Position numbers and translations under genes: made by a program | Notes under the pieces: generated by a model | What the model was told of the DNA's origin: nothing | Database searches by the model: none | The model's input: the letters and a program-made list of their open reading frames with translations, nothing else | In this document: piece by piece, positions 8,937-17,043 of the stretch | Position numbering within the stretch: position 1 is the first letter of the stretch | Layout of the letters: every line of letters begins with the position of its first letter | Assembly (NCBI RefSeq): GCF_009495745.1 | Contig: NZ_WIDQ01000009.1 | Span: 1-64,000 of the forward strand | DNA: 64,000 nt | Source: Niveispirillum sp. SYP-B3756 | GTDB lineage: Bacteria; Pseudomonadota; Alphaproteobacteria; Azospirillales; Azospirillaceae | Direction of reading: 5' to 3'

Positions 8937-9395
8937 TTAGAACCGGGCCAGATAGACCAGCGGATAGGGCTTGCCGCAATGGTCCAGGTCGGTGCGCCCG
9001 ACATAGCGGAAGCCCTGTGCCACATAGAAGGCAATGGCACCCGGATTCTGTTCGTTGACATCGACCAGCAGGTTCGGTTGCAAGCTGGCTGCATGGGCGA
9101 TCAGCCGTTGCCCGACACCCTGGCGGTGAAAGCTGGGATCGACGAACAGGCAATCAATCCTCGGCCCGCCAAGTCCGATAAAGCCTGTTATCTTCCCCGC
9201 CGCATTGGTGGCCAGCCAGACCCTGAACCTGGGCAGATAGAGCGTGCGCAGCAGCTCTTCATAATAATCCAGATCCGCTGGACTGATGAAGCCATGCGTG
9301 GCATCGACCGAGGCGCGCCAGACATGATTGATCTCGGCTATATCGGCGTCGGTAGAAAGCCGGATCGGCGGCAGGGCAGTGGCTTGGTTCGGCAT
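8937..9395 (-). CDS. GNAT-family N-acetyltransferase
   Basis: This 152-residue acyl-CoA-dependent N-acetyltransferase spans the whole GNAT fold. The acetyl-CoA pyrophosphate-binding motif is FHRQGVGQRLI (about residues 93-103), preceded by the beta-4 strand IDCLFVDPS. The C-terminal NPGAIAFYVAQGFRYVGRTDLD is the usual motif B region. The length and motif arrangement resemble YjaB/YpeA-like enzymes, but the acceptor substrate cannot be read from sequence. It is a single gene on the minus strand, downstream of the M13 peptidase at 9451-11520 and separated from it by a strong terminator. Confidence 0.87.
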   Translation of the reverse strand: MPNQATALPPIRLSTDADIAEINHVWRASVDATHGFISPADLDYYEELLRTLYLPRFRVWLATNAAGKITGFIGLGGPRIDCLFVDPSFHRQGVGQRLIAHAASLQPNLLVDVNEQNPGAIAFYVAQGFRYVGRTDLDHCGKPYPLVYLARF

Positions 9396-9416
9396 AGGCG
9401 CGATCCGAAGAAGAAA

Positions 9417-9443
9417 AGGGCCGGCGCATTTGTCGCCGGCCCT
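9417..9443 (-). terminator. Rho-independent terminator of the M13 peptidase gene
   Basis: AGGGCCGGCG (9417-9426) and CGCCGGCCCT (9434-9443) form a 10-bp GC-rich stem with a 7-base loop, 8 bases past the peptidase stop. On the minus strand the stem is followed by TTTTCTTCTT, a good U-rich tail. Confidence 0.8.
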
Positions 9444-9450
9444 TGTTCAT

Positions 9451-11520
9451 TTACCAGACCTTACAGGCCTTGTCGCCCCGGACCATCGGGTCGGTCGGCT
9501 TGCAGTTAAAGGCCGCCGCAAACTCCTTCATGTTGGAGACCGTGCCATTGACGCGGAATTCCGGCAGAGAATGCGGATCGGTCAACGCCTGCAGGCGCCG
9601 TGCTTCCGGCCGGCTCTGCGAGCACCAGATATGGGCCCAGCCATAGAAGGCCCGCTGTTCTGCCGTCAGCCCGCCGATCTTTTCCGGTACCTTCGGGCCC
9701 AGATGCTTCTTCAGGGCGGCCAGCGCGATGGACAGGCCGCCATTATCGGCGGTGTTTTCCCCCAACGTCTGCTTGCCGTTCAGGTTCACGCCTTCAACGG
9801 CGGTGTAACCGCCATACTGGTCGACCAGGCACTGGGCCTTATCCTCGAACTTCTTGCCGTCATCCTCTGTCCACCAGTTGGACAGGTTGCCATCGCCGGC
9901 ATATTTGCGGCCCTGATCATCAAAACCATGGGTGATTTCGTGGCCGATCACGGCACCGATGGCGCCGTAATTATAGGCGTCATCGGCGGAGAAATCGAAG
10001 AAGGGTGGCTGGAGGATGCCGGCCGGAAAATTGATATTATTCTGTTGCGGGGAGTAATAGGCGTTCACCGTCGGCGGCGTCATGCCCCATTCGCTGGGGT
10101 CACGCGGCTTGCCGATATGGGACAGGCTGTCGCGCCGATCAAAGGCGGCAGCGCGGAACACATTGCCCAGCAGATCATCCGGCGCCACGGACAGCGCGGT
10201 GTAATCCTGCCATTTTTCCGGATAGCCGATCTTGGTGGCAATGGCGCCCAGCTTTTCGCGCGCCTTCACCTGGGTCGCCGACCCCATCCAATCCAGCGCG
10301 CCGAACCGGTCGGTGAAGGCATCCAGCAGGTCTTTCACCATGCCCTGCATCCGGGCCTTATGTTCCGGGCCAAAGGTTTTGGCGACGAAATACTTGCCCA
10401 GATCCTCCCCCAGGGCGCCGTCAGTGGCAGCCACGCAGCGCTTCCAGCGCGGGCGCTGCTCCTTGGTGCCGGACAGGGTGCGGCCATAGAAGTCAAAATT
10501 CTCTTCCGCCACCGCCTTGGGCAGCCAGGGGGCGGCGGCGCGCAGGGTTTGCCAGCGCAGATAGGTTTTCAACTCGTCCAGCGGCGTGCTTTTCAGCACC
10601 TGTTCCAGTGACTTGAAGAAGCCGGGATTGCCGACATTCATGTCGGTGAAGGCGGGCGCGCCGCTGGCCTTCACATAGGCAGCCCAGTCGAACCCTTCAT
10701 GCTTCTTGGCAAAGGCCTTGAAGGTGGTGGGGTTGTTACGCTTGTTGGGATCGCGCCGTTCCACCCGCGTCATCGACGCGTCCGCCAGTTTGGTTTCCAG
10801 CACCATTACGGTATTGGCGCGGGCAGCGGCGGTGGTCGGCGTATCGCCGGCCAGGGTGAACATGCGGGTGATGTGCGCCAGATAGGCTGCCCGCTGTTCC
10901 TTGGATTTGGGGTCATCCTTGAAATAGAAATCACGGTCGGGCAGGCCCAACCCGCCTTGGTCGGCAACGGCGATGGTCTGCACCGCGTCGCTGAATTTCT
11001 GCATCCGACCGAAGCTGAAAAAGGCACCGACGCCCTGGTCATGCAGTGTGCCCACCAGAGCGCCCAGCTGCTGCTTGTTGCGCAGCGCGTCGATCCGGCT
11101 CAGTGTCGGCTGCAAGGGGGCCAGCCCCTTGGTCTCCACCGCCGCCTCATCTATGCAGGCGGCATAGAAGGCGGCGATCTTCGCCGTCTCCGGCTTTGGA
11201 TTGGCGACCGCATCCTCCAGGATGGTGCGCAACACGCCCTGGTTCTGATCCGCCAGCCGCTGAAAGGTGCCCCAACGCGATTGATCCGCCGGGATCGGGT
11301 TTTCCTTCATCCAGATGCCGCAGGCGTGCAGATAGAAATTATCGCAAGGGGAGACAGTAGGGTCCAGCACCGGCAGACCGGGGGCCGGCGGCTGCGGCTT
11401 TGCGGGTGCCGGCGCTTCCGCCACCCGGGTTGGTTTCGATGTGCAGGCCGTCAGGCCCACCAACAATGCCAAACCGATCGCCCCCAAATGGGACGTGCCC
11501 CGCAAGCCTTTCAGCTTCAT
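9451..11520 (-). CDS. M13-family zinc endopeptidase, lipoprotein (PepO/neprilysin type)
   Basis: This 689-residue exported metallopeptidase has a lipobox LTAC (cysteine near residue 26), so it is probably anchored to the envelope. The peptidase M13 N-terminal domain starts at SPCDNFYLHACGIWMKENPIP. The catalytic domain has NAYYSPQQNNINFPAGILQPPFF, the zinc motif VIGHEITHGFDD and the third zinc ligand in LGENTADNGG. The C-terminal DPMVRGDKACKVW is the conserved family end. Such enzymes cleave oligopeptides in the periplasm. It lies directly downstream of a close paralogue (11715-13748) in the same orientation, so the two arose by tandem duplication and then diverged. Confidence 0.95.
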   Translation of the reverse strand: MKLKGLRGTSHLGAIGLALLVGLTACTSKPTRVAEAPAPAKPQPPAPGLPVLDPTVSPCDNFYLHACGIWMKENPIPADQSRWGTFQRLADQNQGVLRTILEDAVANPKPETAKIAAFYAACIDEAAVETKGLAPLQPTLSRIDALRNKQQLGALVGTLHDQGVGAFFSFGRMQKFSDAVQTIAVADQGGLGLPDRDFYFKDDPKSKEQRAAYLAHITRMFTLAGDTPTTAAARANTVMVLETKLADASMTRVERRDPNKRNNPTTFKAFAKKHEGFDWAAYVKASGAPAFTDMNVGNPGFFKSLEQVLKSTPLDELKTYLRWQTLRAAAPWLPKAVAEENFDFYGRTLSGTKEQRPRWKRCVAATDGALGEDLGKYFVAKTFGPEHKARMQGMVKDLLDAFTDRFGALDWMGSATQVKAREKLGAIATKIGYPEKWQDYTALSVAPDDLLGNVFRAAAFDRRDSLSHIGKPRDPSEWGMTPPTVNAYYSPQQNNINFPAGILQPPFFDFSADDAYNYGAIGAVIGHEITHGFDDQGRKYAGDGNLSNWWTEDDGKKFEDKAQCLVDQYGGYTAVEGVNLNGKQTLGENTADNGGLSIALAALKKHLGPKVPEKIGGLTAEQRAFYGWAHIWCSQSRPEARRLQALTDPHSLPEFRVNGTVSNMKEFAAAFNCKPTDPMVRGDKACKVW

Positions 11521-11664
11521 GTAAACCCCGACGGTCGCCGATGCTGGATGGTACGCGTATGGATGCCCGTTTTTTCGGGCTTTTAGCGTGGGCGCAGATT
11601 AGCACGAAGCCGTGCTGTAAAAGCTAAGTGCTTTTTGTAACGGATTGGTAACTGGTATCTCCCG

Positions 11665-11704
11665 CCTGCGGCCAACCGTTCCAAATGGGACGATTGGCCG
11701 CAGG
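11665..11704 (-). terminator. Terminator of the second M13 peptidase gene
   Basis: CCTGCGGCCAA at 11665-11675 and TTGGCCGCAGG at 11694-11704 form an uninterrupted 11-bp stem with an 18-base loop, 11 bases downstream of the peptidase stop on the minus strand. The T-tract is weak, but the position is right for the end of that transcript. Confidence 0.6.
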
Positions 11705-11714
11705 CAACCCAGAG

Positions 11715-13748
11715 TTACCAGACCTTGCAGGCCTTGTCGCCACGCACCATCGGGTCCGTCGGCTTGCAATTAAAGGCCTGGGCGAACTCCGCCATGTTAC
11801 CGACGGTGCCATTCACCCGGTGACGCGGGGCGGAATGCGGGTCGGTCTTGGCGCGCAGGCGTTCGGCTTCCGGCCGGGCAGAGGAGCACCAGACGCTGGC
11901 CCAGCCATAGAACAGCTTCTGTTCCGGCGTGTAACCATCGGCCCCCTTGGTGGTCAGGGCTTTGTCGCCGCCAACGCGCTGCTTCAGCGCCATCAGGGCC
12001 AGCCGCAACCCGCCATTATCGGCCGTATTCTCACCTAGGGTCAGCTTGCCATTCTGGTTGGTGTCACCGGCCACCTGATAGGAACCGTACTGATCCACCA
12101 GACACTGGGCCTTGGCTTCGAACTTCTTGGCGTCGTCGGCGGTCCACCAATCCTTCAGGTTGCCCTTGGCATCGAAGCCGCGGCCTTCATCATCGAAACC
12201 ATGGGTCATCTCATGCCCGATCACGGCACCGATGGCTCCGTAATTCAAACCATCATCGGCCTGGAAGTCGAAGAAGGGCGGCTGCAGGATGCCGGCGGGG
12301 AAGTTGATGTTGTTCTGGCTGGGATCGTAATAGGCATTCACTGTCGGCGGGGTCATGAACCATTCGTTCTTGTCCACCTTCTTGCCGATCTTGGACAGGT
12401 GATAGCTGTTCTCGAACCCGGCGGAACGGAACTGGTTGCCCAGCAGATCATCCTTCTTCACGGTCAGGGCCGTGTAATCACGCCACTTTTCGGGGTAGCC
12501 GATCTTCTGTTCCATGGCGGCCAGCTTTTCCAGCGCCTTGGTCTTGGTTTCCGGACCCATCCAGTCCAGTTCCTTGATATCGGCGGCATAGGCGGTGCGC
12601 AGATCGTCCAGCATCACCAACATGCGCTTCTTGTGTTCCGGGCCAAAGGCCGTTTCCACGAAATGCTTGCCGAGATCTTCGCCCAATGCATTGTCGGCGG
12701 CATCGGTGCAGCGCTTCCAGCGCGGGCGCAGTTCCTGGGCACCCGACAGCGTCTTGCCATAGAAGGCAAAATTCTCATCCACGAAGGGCTTGGCCAGCCA
12801 AGGGGCGGCGGCGCGCAGCGCGTGCCACTGGAAATAGGTCTTCAGGTCGGCCAGATCGGTGTCGCCAAAGGCCTTGTTCAGCCCCGTGAAGAAGGCCGGG
12901 TCGTTGACATTCATATCCGCGAAGGCGGGTGCCTTCACGTCGCGCACATAGGCTGCGAAATCGATGGCGGGGGCCGATGCGTTGAAGGCCTTGAAGCTGG
13001 TGGGATTGTTCAGCTTCTGGGTGTCGCGCCGGTCCTGCTTGCTCATCGTCACGCGGGCCAGCTTGGTCTCAAACGCCATGACGGCGGCGGCCTTCTTGGC
13101 GGCCACGTCCGGCTTGTCGCCGGCCAGTGTGAACATGGCGGTGATGTGCTTTTCATAGGCACCGCGCAGGGTGGCTGACCGCTCATCATCATTCAGGTAA
13201 TAATCGCGGTCGGGCAGGCCCAGCCCGCCCTGGTCGAAGGCGGCGATGGTGTCTTCCGCTTTGGCAAAGCTCTGCTGCGGGCCAAACCCGAACAGCACAT
13301 CAATGCCGGACTGGTGCAGGCTGGCCACCAGGGCGGCAAGCTGCTTCTTGTCCTTCAGCGCGTCGATCTGCGACAGCACCGGCTTCAGCGGCGCAATGCC
13401 GGCCTTGTCGACAGCGGTTTCATCCATACAGGCGGCATAGAAGGCACCGATCTTGGCCGTACCCGGTTCCCCGCCCTTGGCGGCCTTTTCCAGGATATCG
13501 TGCAGCGTGTTCTGGTTGCGCTGGGCCAGCTCGTGGAAGGTGCCATAGATGGACCGTTCCGGCGGCAGCGGGTTGGCCTTGATCCAGGGGCCGCAGGCGT
13601 GCAGGAAGAAATCCTGGCACGGGCTGACGGAATTATCGACCTCCGGTACCTTCGATTGCGCCGCGTTGGCGGCGTTCAGGGGGGCCAGACCCAGGGTCAG
13701 GGTCAAACCAATGGCACCCAGGCATGAACCGGCCAGCAAGCCCTTCAT
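11715..13748 (-). CDS. M13-family zinc endopeptidase (second paralogue)
   Basis: This 677-residue peptidase uses the ATG at 13748, which gives a clean signal peptide (MKGLLAGSCLGAIG...LNAANA). A longer frame to 13829 has no such start logic. There is no lipobox, so it should be soluble in the periplasm, unlike its lipoprotein neighbour. The N-terminal domain begins SPCQDFFLHACGPWIKANPLPPE. The active site is VIGHEMTHGFDDEG with LGENTADNGG supplying the third zinc ligand, and it ends DPMVRGDKACKVW like the other copy. Retention of both copies suggests different substrates or locations. Confidence 0.95.
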   Translation of the reverse strand: MKGLLAGSCLGAIGLTLTLGLAPLNAANAAQSKVPEVDNSVSPCQDFFLHACGPWIKANPLPPERSIYGTFHELAQRNQNTLHDILEKAAKGGEPGTAKIGAFYAACMDETAVDKAGIAPLKPVLSQIDALKDKKQLAALVASLHQSGIDVLFGFGPQQSFAKAEDTIAAFDQGGLGLPDRDYYLNDDERSATLRGAYEKHITAMFTLAGDKPDVAAKKAAAVMAFETKLARVTMSKQDRRDTQKLNNPTSFKAFNASAPAIDFAAYVRDVKAPAFADMNVNDPAFFTGLNKAFGDTDLADLKTYFQWHALRAAAPWLAKPFVDENFAFYGKTLSGAQELRPRWKRCTDAADNALGEDLGKHFVETAFGPEHKKRMLVMLDDLRTAYAADIKELDWMGPETKTKALEKLAAMEQKIGYPEKWRDYTALTVKKDDLLGNQFRSAGFENSYHLSKIGKKVDKNEWFMTPPTVNAYYDPSQNNINFPAGILQPPFFDFQADDGLNYGAIGAVIGHEMTHGFDDEGRGFDAKGNLKDWWTADDAKKFEAKAQCLVDQYGSYQVAGDTNQNGKLTLGENTADNGGLRLALMALKQRVGGDKALTTKGADGYTPEQKLFYGWASVWCSSARPEAERLRAKTDPHSAPRHRVNGTVGNMAEFAQAFNCKPTDPMVRGDKACKVW

Positions 13749-13832
13749 CCTCGCGTACTCCGACAATATGAACAGTTTCAGGGTCGGGTCGCTGTCCGGG
13801 CGGCCCTTAGGGGCAGACCCTAGCACCACCGC

Positions 13833-14351
13833 TCACGGGTTGAAAATGGCGGCGTGTAACGCTTCTGTAACCGCGCGGCGGTTGCCGGCCGGCAGCAACA
13901 GGGCGATATTGGCCGCCAGCGCCAATTCCGGTGTCGCTTCAAGACGTTGCCGTGGGGGAAATGCCTGGAGCATCTGCTGCTGCTGGCGTTCGGCCTCCAG
14001 TTCCGCCGCTTGCACCTGTTCCCGCAGGGCGGCGCTGTTGGCATTGGGGGCCGGTGGGGGCCCGCTTTTCAGTCGGCGGCGCACGGCGCGCAGCGGCTGC
14101 ACCACCTCCCGCCGCCAGGCATCGCTGGCACTGGCGGCGGCGGCCAGTTCCGCACTGGTCAGACGGTGGCCATTGGCCCCCAGCCAGGCCGCCCACAGGA
14201 TCAGGTTCACATCCAGCCCATGCTGATCCTGCGCGCGCAGGCACGCCTCCGCCACATCAGGGGCGGCATAGACGGTGAGGGAGAAATCCCACAGGCTGTT
14301 CCAGGGGGTAGGGGAGGCCACCGGGGCCGGCGGCCAATCATCGTCAGGCAT
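13833..14351 (-). CDS. TIGR02444-family (DUF2390) protein
   Basis: This small cytoplasmic protein of unknown function (172 residues from the ATG at 14351) contains the family block NSLWDFSLTVYAAPDVAEACLRAQDQHGLDVNLILWAAWLG, and then a helical, Q- and A-rich second half. The start ATGCCTGA overlaps the pfkA stop, so it is translationally coupled to pfkA. Upstream in-frame ATGs at 14354, 14363 and 14372 are alternatives. TIGR02444 proteins occur widely in proteobacteria without an assigned role, so co-transcription with phosphofructokinase is the only functional hint. Confidence 0.8.
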   Translation of the reverse strand: MPDDDWPPAPVASPTPWNSLWDFSLTVYAAPDVAEACLRAQDQHGLDVNLILWAAWLGANGHRLTSAELAAAASASDAWRREVVQPLRAVRRRLKSGPPPAPNANSAALREQVQAAELEAERQQQQMLQAFPPRQRLEATPELALAANIALLLPAGNRRAVTEALHAAIFNP

Positions 14352-15432
14352 CATCACCGACATAGATGCCAAGGCCGCGCGCCGTCTTCACCAGCGTGCC
14401 GGCAACATCGACGGCGGCATAGGTCTTGATGGCATCCTCGATCGGGATATCAATGACGCAGCGGTTGGACCAGGCCAGCAGCCGGTCGGACTTGTCCGCT
14501 GCTAACAAATCCACCGCCGCCACGCCAAAGGCCGACGCCAGCAGCCGGTCACGATAGCTGGGCGGGCAGCCGCGCTGCACATGGCCCAATACGGTGACGC
14601 GGGTTTCCGCCCCCGTCGCTTCGGCGATCAGGTGGCCGACATAATTGCCGATGCCGCCATAGCGCTTTTGCCCATCGCTGAATTCCTGCTGGGCGGCGGC
14701 CCCTTCCATGGTCTTGACCGCCTCCGACACCACGACCAGGGCGAAATTGCGCCCGCCGGCCTGCACCTTGCGGATCTTCGCGGCGATGCCGGCCACCGAC
14801 CAGCGCAGTTCCGGCAGCAGGATGACATCCGCCCCGCCGGCAATGCCGGCAGACAGGGCGATATGGCCGGCATCGCGGCCCATCACCTCCAGTACCATCA
14901 CCCGGTCATGGCTGGCGGCAGTGGGCTGCAAACGGTCCAGCGCCTCCGTTGCCACGGCCACGGCTGTATCGAACCCGACAGAGGTTTCGGTGATGCCAAG
15001 ATCATTATCGATGGTCTTGGGAATGCCGATCAGCTTGAACCCGCCCTGCTGGGCCAGCCGCCGCAGAATGGCCATGGAGCCATCGCCGCCAATGCCGATC
15101 AGCCCATCCACCCCCAGTTCGCGCAGGCCGCCGATAATCTCCTGGCTGCGATCCTTCTTGGTTCCATCTGCCATGGGATAGGCGAACGGGTCACCCTTGT
15201 TGGTGGTGCCCAGAATGGTGCCGCCCTGGCGCATCATGGCGCCATCCACCATGTTGGTATCCAGCTTCACATAACGCACCGGACGGGTCAGCAGCCCCTG
15301 GGTGCCATCTTCGATCCCCACCACTTCCCAGCCATAATATTGGGCGCGGTGAACGGCGGCCCGGATCACCGCGTTCAGGCCGGCGCAGTCGCCGCCGCTG
15401 GTCAGGATGCCGATGCGCTTGTTGCCGGTCAT
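14344..15432 (-). CDS. pfkA: 6-phosphofructokinase (group III, ATP/PPi mixed signature)
   Basis: This 362-residue enzyme phosphorylates fructose 6-phosphate to the 1,6-bisphosphate. It starts [26 protein letters not shown] (ATG at 15432; the longer upstream frame lies in the leader). Substrate and nucleotide motifs are IGIGGDGSM, IPKTIDNDLGITETSVGFDTA, EVMGRDAGHIAL and VLGHVQRGCPPSYRDR. GGDG has the glycine expected of ATP users, while PKTIDND has the lysine expected of pyrophosphate users, a mixed state known in group III enzymes. Its first 321 bp plus leader (15171-15491) are repeated at 16647-16967 on the far side of an inserted gene. Confidence 0.93.
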   Translation of the reverse strand: MTGNKRIGILTSGGDCAGLNAVIRAAVHRAQYYGWEVVGIEDGTQGLLTRPVRYVKLDTNMVDGAMMRQGGTILGTTNKGDPFAYPMADGTKKDRSQEIIGGLRELGVDGLIGIGGDGSMAILRRLAQQGGFKLIGIPKTIDNDLGITETSVGFDTAVAVATEALDRLQPTAASHDRVMVLEVMGRDAGHIALSAGIAGGADVILLPELRWSVAGIAAKIRKVQAGGRNFALVVVSEAVKTMEGAAAQQEFSDGQKRYGGIGNYVGHLIAEATGAETRVTVLGHVQRGCPPSYRDRLLASAFGVAAVDLLAADKSDRLLAWSNRCVIDIPIEDAIKTYAAVDVAGTLVKTARGLGIYVGDDA

Positions 15433-15491
15433 TGTTTCCTCGCTTTTACCTGTTGCCGGCAAGGTGCCAGGAAAGCGGGGGCGGTGGCAAG
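15171..15491. repeat. Direct repeat of the pfkA 5' end, copy A
   Basis: This covers the first 87 codons of pfkA plus 59 bp of leader. It is repeated in the same orientation at 16647-16967 with 11 mismatches in 321 positions by my alignment. Nearly all differences fall at silent codon positions, so both copies look like descendants of working genes. Confidence 0.9.
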
Positions 15492-15653
15492 GTTGGAGGA
15501 GGTCCAGCAAAATGGGGGAGAGCCCCAGACCACCGGCGACCAGCCTTCATCCGATGTTTTCGTAAAGAAAAAACACAAAAGTAAATAAAATTTAGCAAAA
15601 TCAATAATAAAATTGTGACTAATAGCGCCCAATCTCCCTCCCCCTGAAATCTC

Positions 15654-16514
15654 TTATAGCAACTTTCCCTGCAGTTCCGAGGTGGGCATGTGTTTAATTA
15701 CATCTTCGATCACGTACTCGGCGACTAGGCGGCCGTTCGCTCGCTTTTGCATGGCCCGAAGGCGAACCAAAAGAGCATCACCTTTTCCGAACCGCTCCTC
15801 TCCTCGCTCGACTCGATCAAGGAATACCTGATCTTCAATCCGGGCTGAGAAAGTATCTCGACCATCGTGGAATCGCCACTGGGCATGTCCCTCGAAGACT
15901 GTTGTTGCAATAGTCAGGTAGATTTCTGATTTGGTTTCGGTAAGTAAATCGGTGGAATCAATAGGGAAAAAGTATTGAGATTCCTCCCGGTTAATATTTG
16001 CTATTTCACGACCATCTGCCTTGATAACCAACGTATCGGCGGATCTTCCAAGCGGCTTTTTGATGAAACTCTGAACGGAGCGTCCTGTTTTTTGATCAAG
16101 CGCGATATTTACAGTTGATTGATTAAATACAAGAATTGTTCCACTATTGTTTTCAACCAAGACGCTGCCGTTTTCGGCTTTCTTTATGCTGGCGGGCTTT
16201 TGTCCCTGGAGGTGCTTAAATAGCTTGATGCATTCGCCGATAACCTTCAGGACGGATGGGAGGTGCTCGTACATTGTGACGAGCAACGCCATGTTCTCCG
16301 AGGACAGGATTCGGGTAAGGAATTCAATCTCGACCGACCCGTGGCGGATATCTCGGACCGATGTCCGAATTTCCATCTTCCGCCCGTACACACCTTCCGA
16401 GACCCGGCGGGAGAAATCTGCAAACCCCCGGAGGGCATCGGCGACATCATAGGCATCCATTTCACCCATGGTGGCGGAAAGCCCATCATACTTCAGTAAA
16501 AATATATCTTCCAT
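15654..16514 (-). CDS. Hypothetical protein inserted between pfkA repeats
   Basis: I do not recognise this 286-residue protein. It begins MEDIFLLKYDGLSATMGEMDAYDVADALRGFADFSRRV, has a helical segment with ENMALLVTMYEHLPSVLKVIGECIKLF (about 73-100), a lysine-rich linker, then a beta-rich region (about 110-240), and ends with VIEDVIKHMPTSELQGKLL. No signal peptide or clear membrane segment is seen. A GAGAGG Shine-Dalgarno lies just before the ATG. Base composition and codon use are AT-richer than in the neighbouring genes, and the gene lies exactly between two copies of the pfkA 5' end, so it was acquired. Its role is unknown; accessory functions such as defence are only a guess. Confidence 0.7.
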   Translation of the reverse strand: MEDIFLLKYDGLSATMGEMDAYDVADALRGFADFSRRVSEGVYGRKMEIRTSVRDIRHGSVEIEFLTRILSSENMALLVTMYEHLPSVLKVIGECIKLFKHLQGQKPASIKKAENGSVLVENNSGTILVFNQSTVNIALDQKTGRSVQSFIKKPLGRSADTLVIKADGREIANINREESQYFFPIDSTDLLTETKSEIYLTIATTVFEGHAQWRFHDGRDTFSARIEDQVFLDRVERGEERFGKGDALLVRLRAMQKRANGRLVAEYVIEDVIKHMPTSELQGKLL

Positions 16515-16620
16515 TCAACACCTCTCGAAAGGAGAGTGCCATATTCGTCAGCTAAGGCAAGGGGGTTATATTGATAGAATTATCCCATGAATAGAAGAAT
16601 GCTTATGAGGCAATCACCCC

Positions 16621-16908
16621 TCAGGAACTTTTTCGGGCTGGTTCGACCATGGGGTAGGCGAACGGGTCGTCCTTGTTGGTGGTGCCCAGAATGGTGCCAC
16701 CCTGGCGCATCATGGCGCCATCCACCATGTTGGTATCCAGCTTTACATAGCGTACCGGACGGGTCAGCAGCCCCTGGGTGCCGTCTTCGATCCCCACCAC
16801 TTCCCAGCCATAATATTGGGCGCGGTGGACGGCAGCCCGGATCACCGCGTTCAGGCCGGCGCAGTCGCCGCCGCTGGTCAGGATGCCGATGCGCTTGTTG
16901 CCGGTCAT
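16621..16908 (-). pseudogene. Truncated second copy of the pfkA 5' end
   Basis: Starting at the ATG at 16908 the frame encodes [22 protein letters not shown] and continues as PFK up to [12 protein letters not shown] (about residue 87). It then breaks into unrelated VEPARKSS and stops at 16621. The leader upstream is also shared with pfkA. The distal side (16968 onward) carries the terminator of the M56 peptidase gene, so this copy seems to sit in the original pfkA promoter context, while the complete gene is 1.5 kb away behind the insert. Confidence 0.85.
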
Positions 16909-16967
16909 TGCTTCCTCGCTTTTACCTGTTGCCGGCAAGGTGCCAGGAAAGCGGGGGCGGTGGCAAG
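16647..16967. repeat. Direct repeat of the pfkA 5' end, copy B
   Basis: This is the partner of 15171-15491, offset by exactly 1476 bp with no gaps. The two repeats bracket the hypothetical gene at 15654-16514. Confidence 0.9.
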
Positions 16968-16990
16968 CGGAGGCATTGATCCGGCATGGC

Positions 16991-17022
16991 AAAACCCACC
17001 ACAGGCAAGCTGGGTGGGTTTT
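16991..17022 (-). terminator. Terminator of the M56 peptidase gene
   Basis: AAAACCCACC (16991-17000) pairs perfectly with GGTGGGTTTT (17013-17022), 21 bases past the minus-strand stop at 17044. The stem has A/T ends on both sides, so it could work in either direction. Confidence 0.75.
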
Positions 17023-17043
17023 GTTTTATAAAGGTGTTTGAGA

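Noticed and set aside
9328-13178. Long plus-strand frames opposite the M13 peptidase genes (9328-10611 and 12201-13178)
   Set aside because: Both genes on the minus strand carry complete catalytic motifs; the opposite frames are low-complexity shadows.
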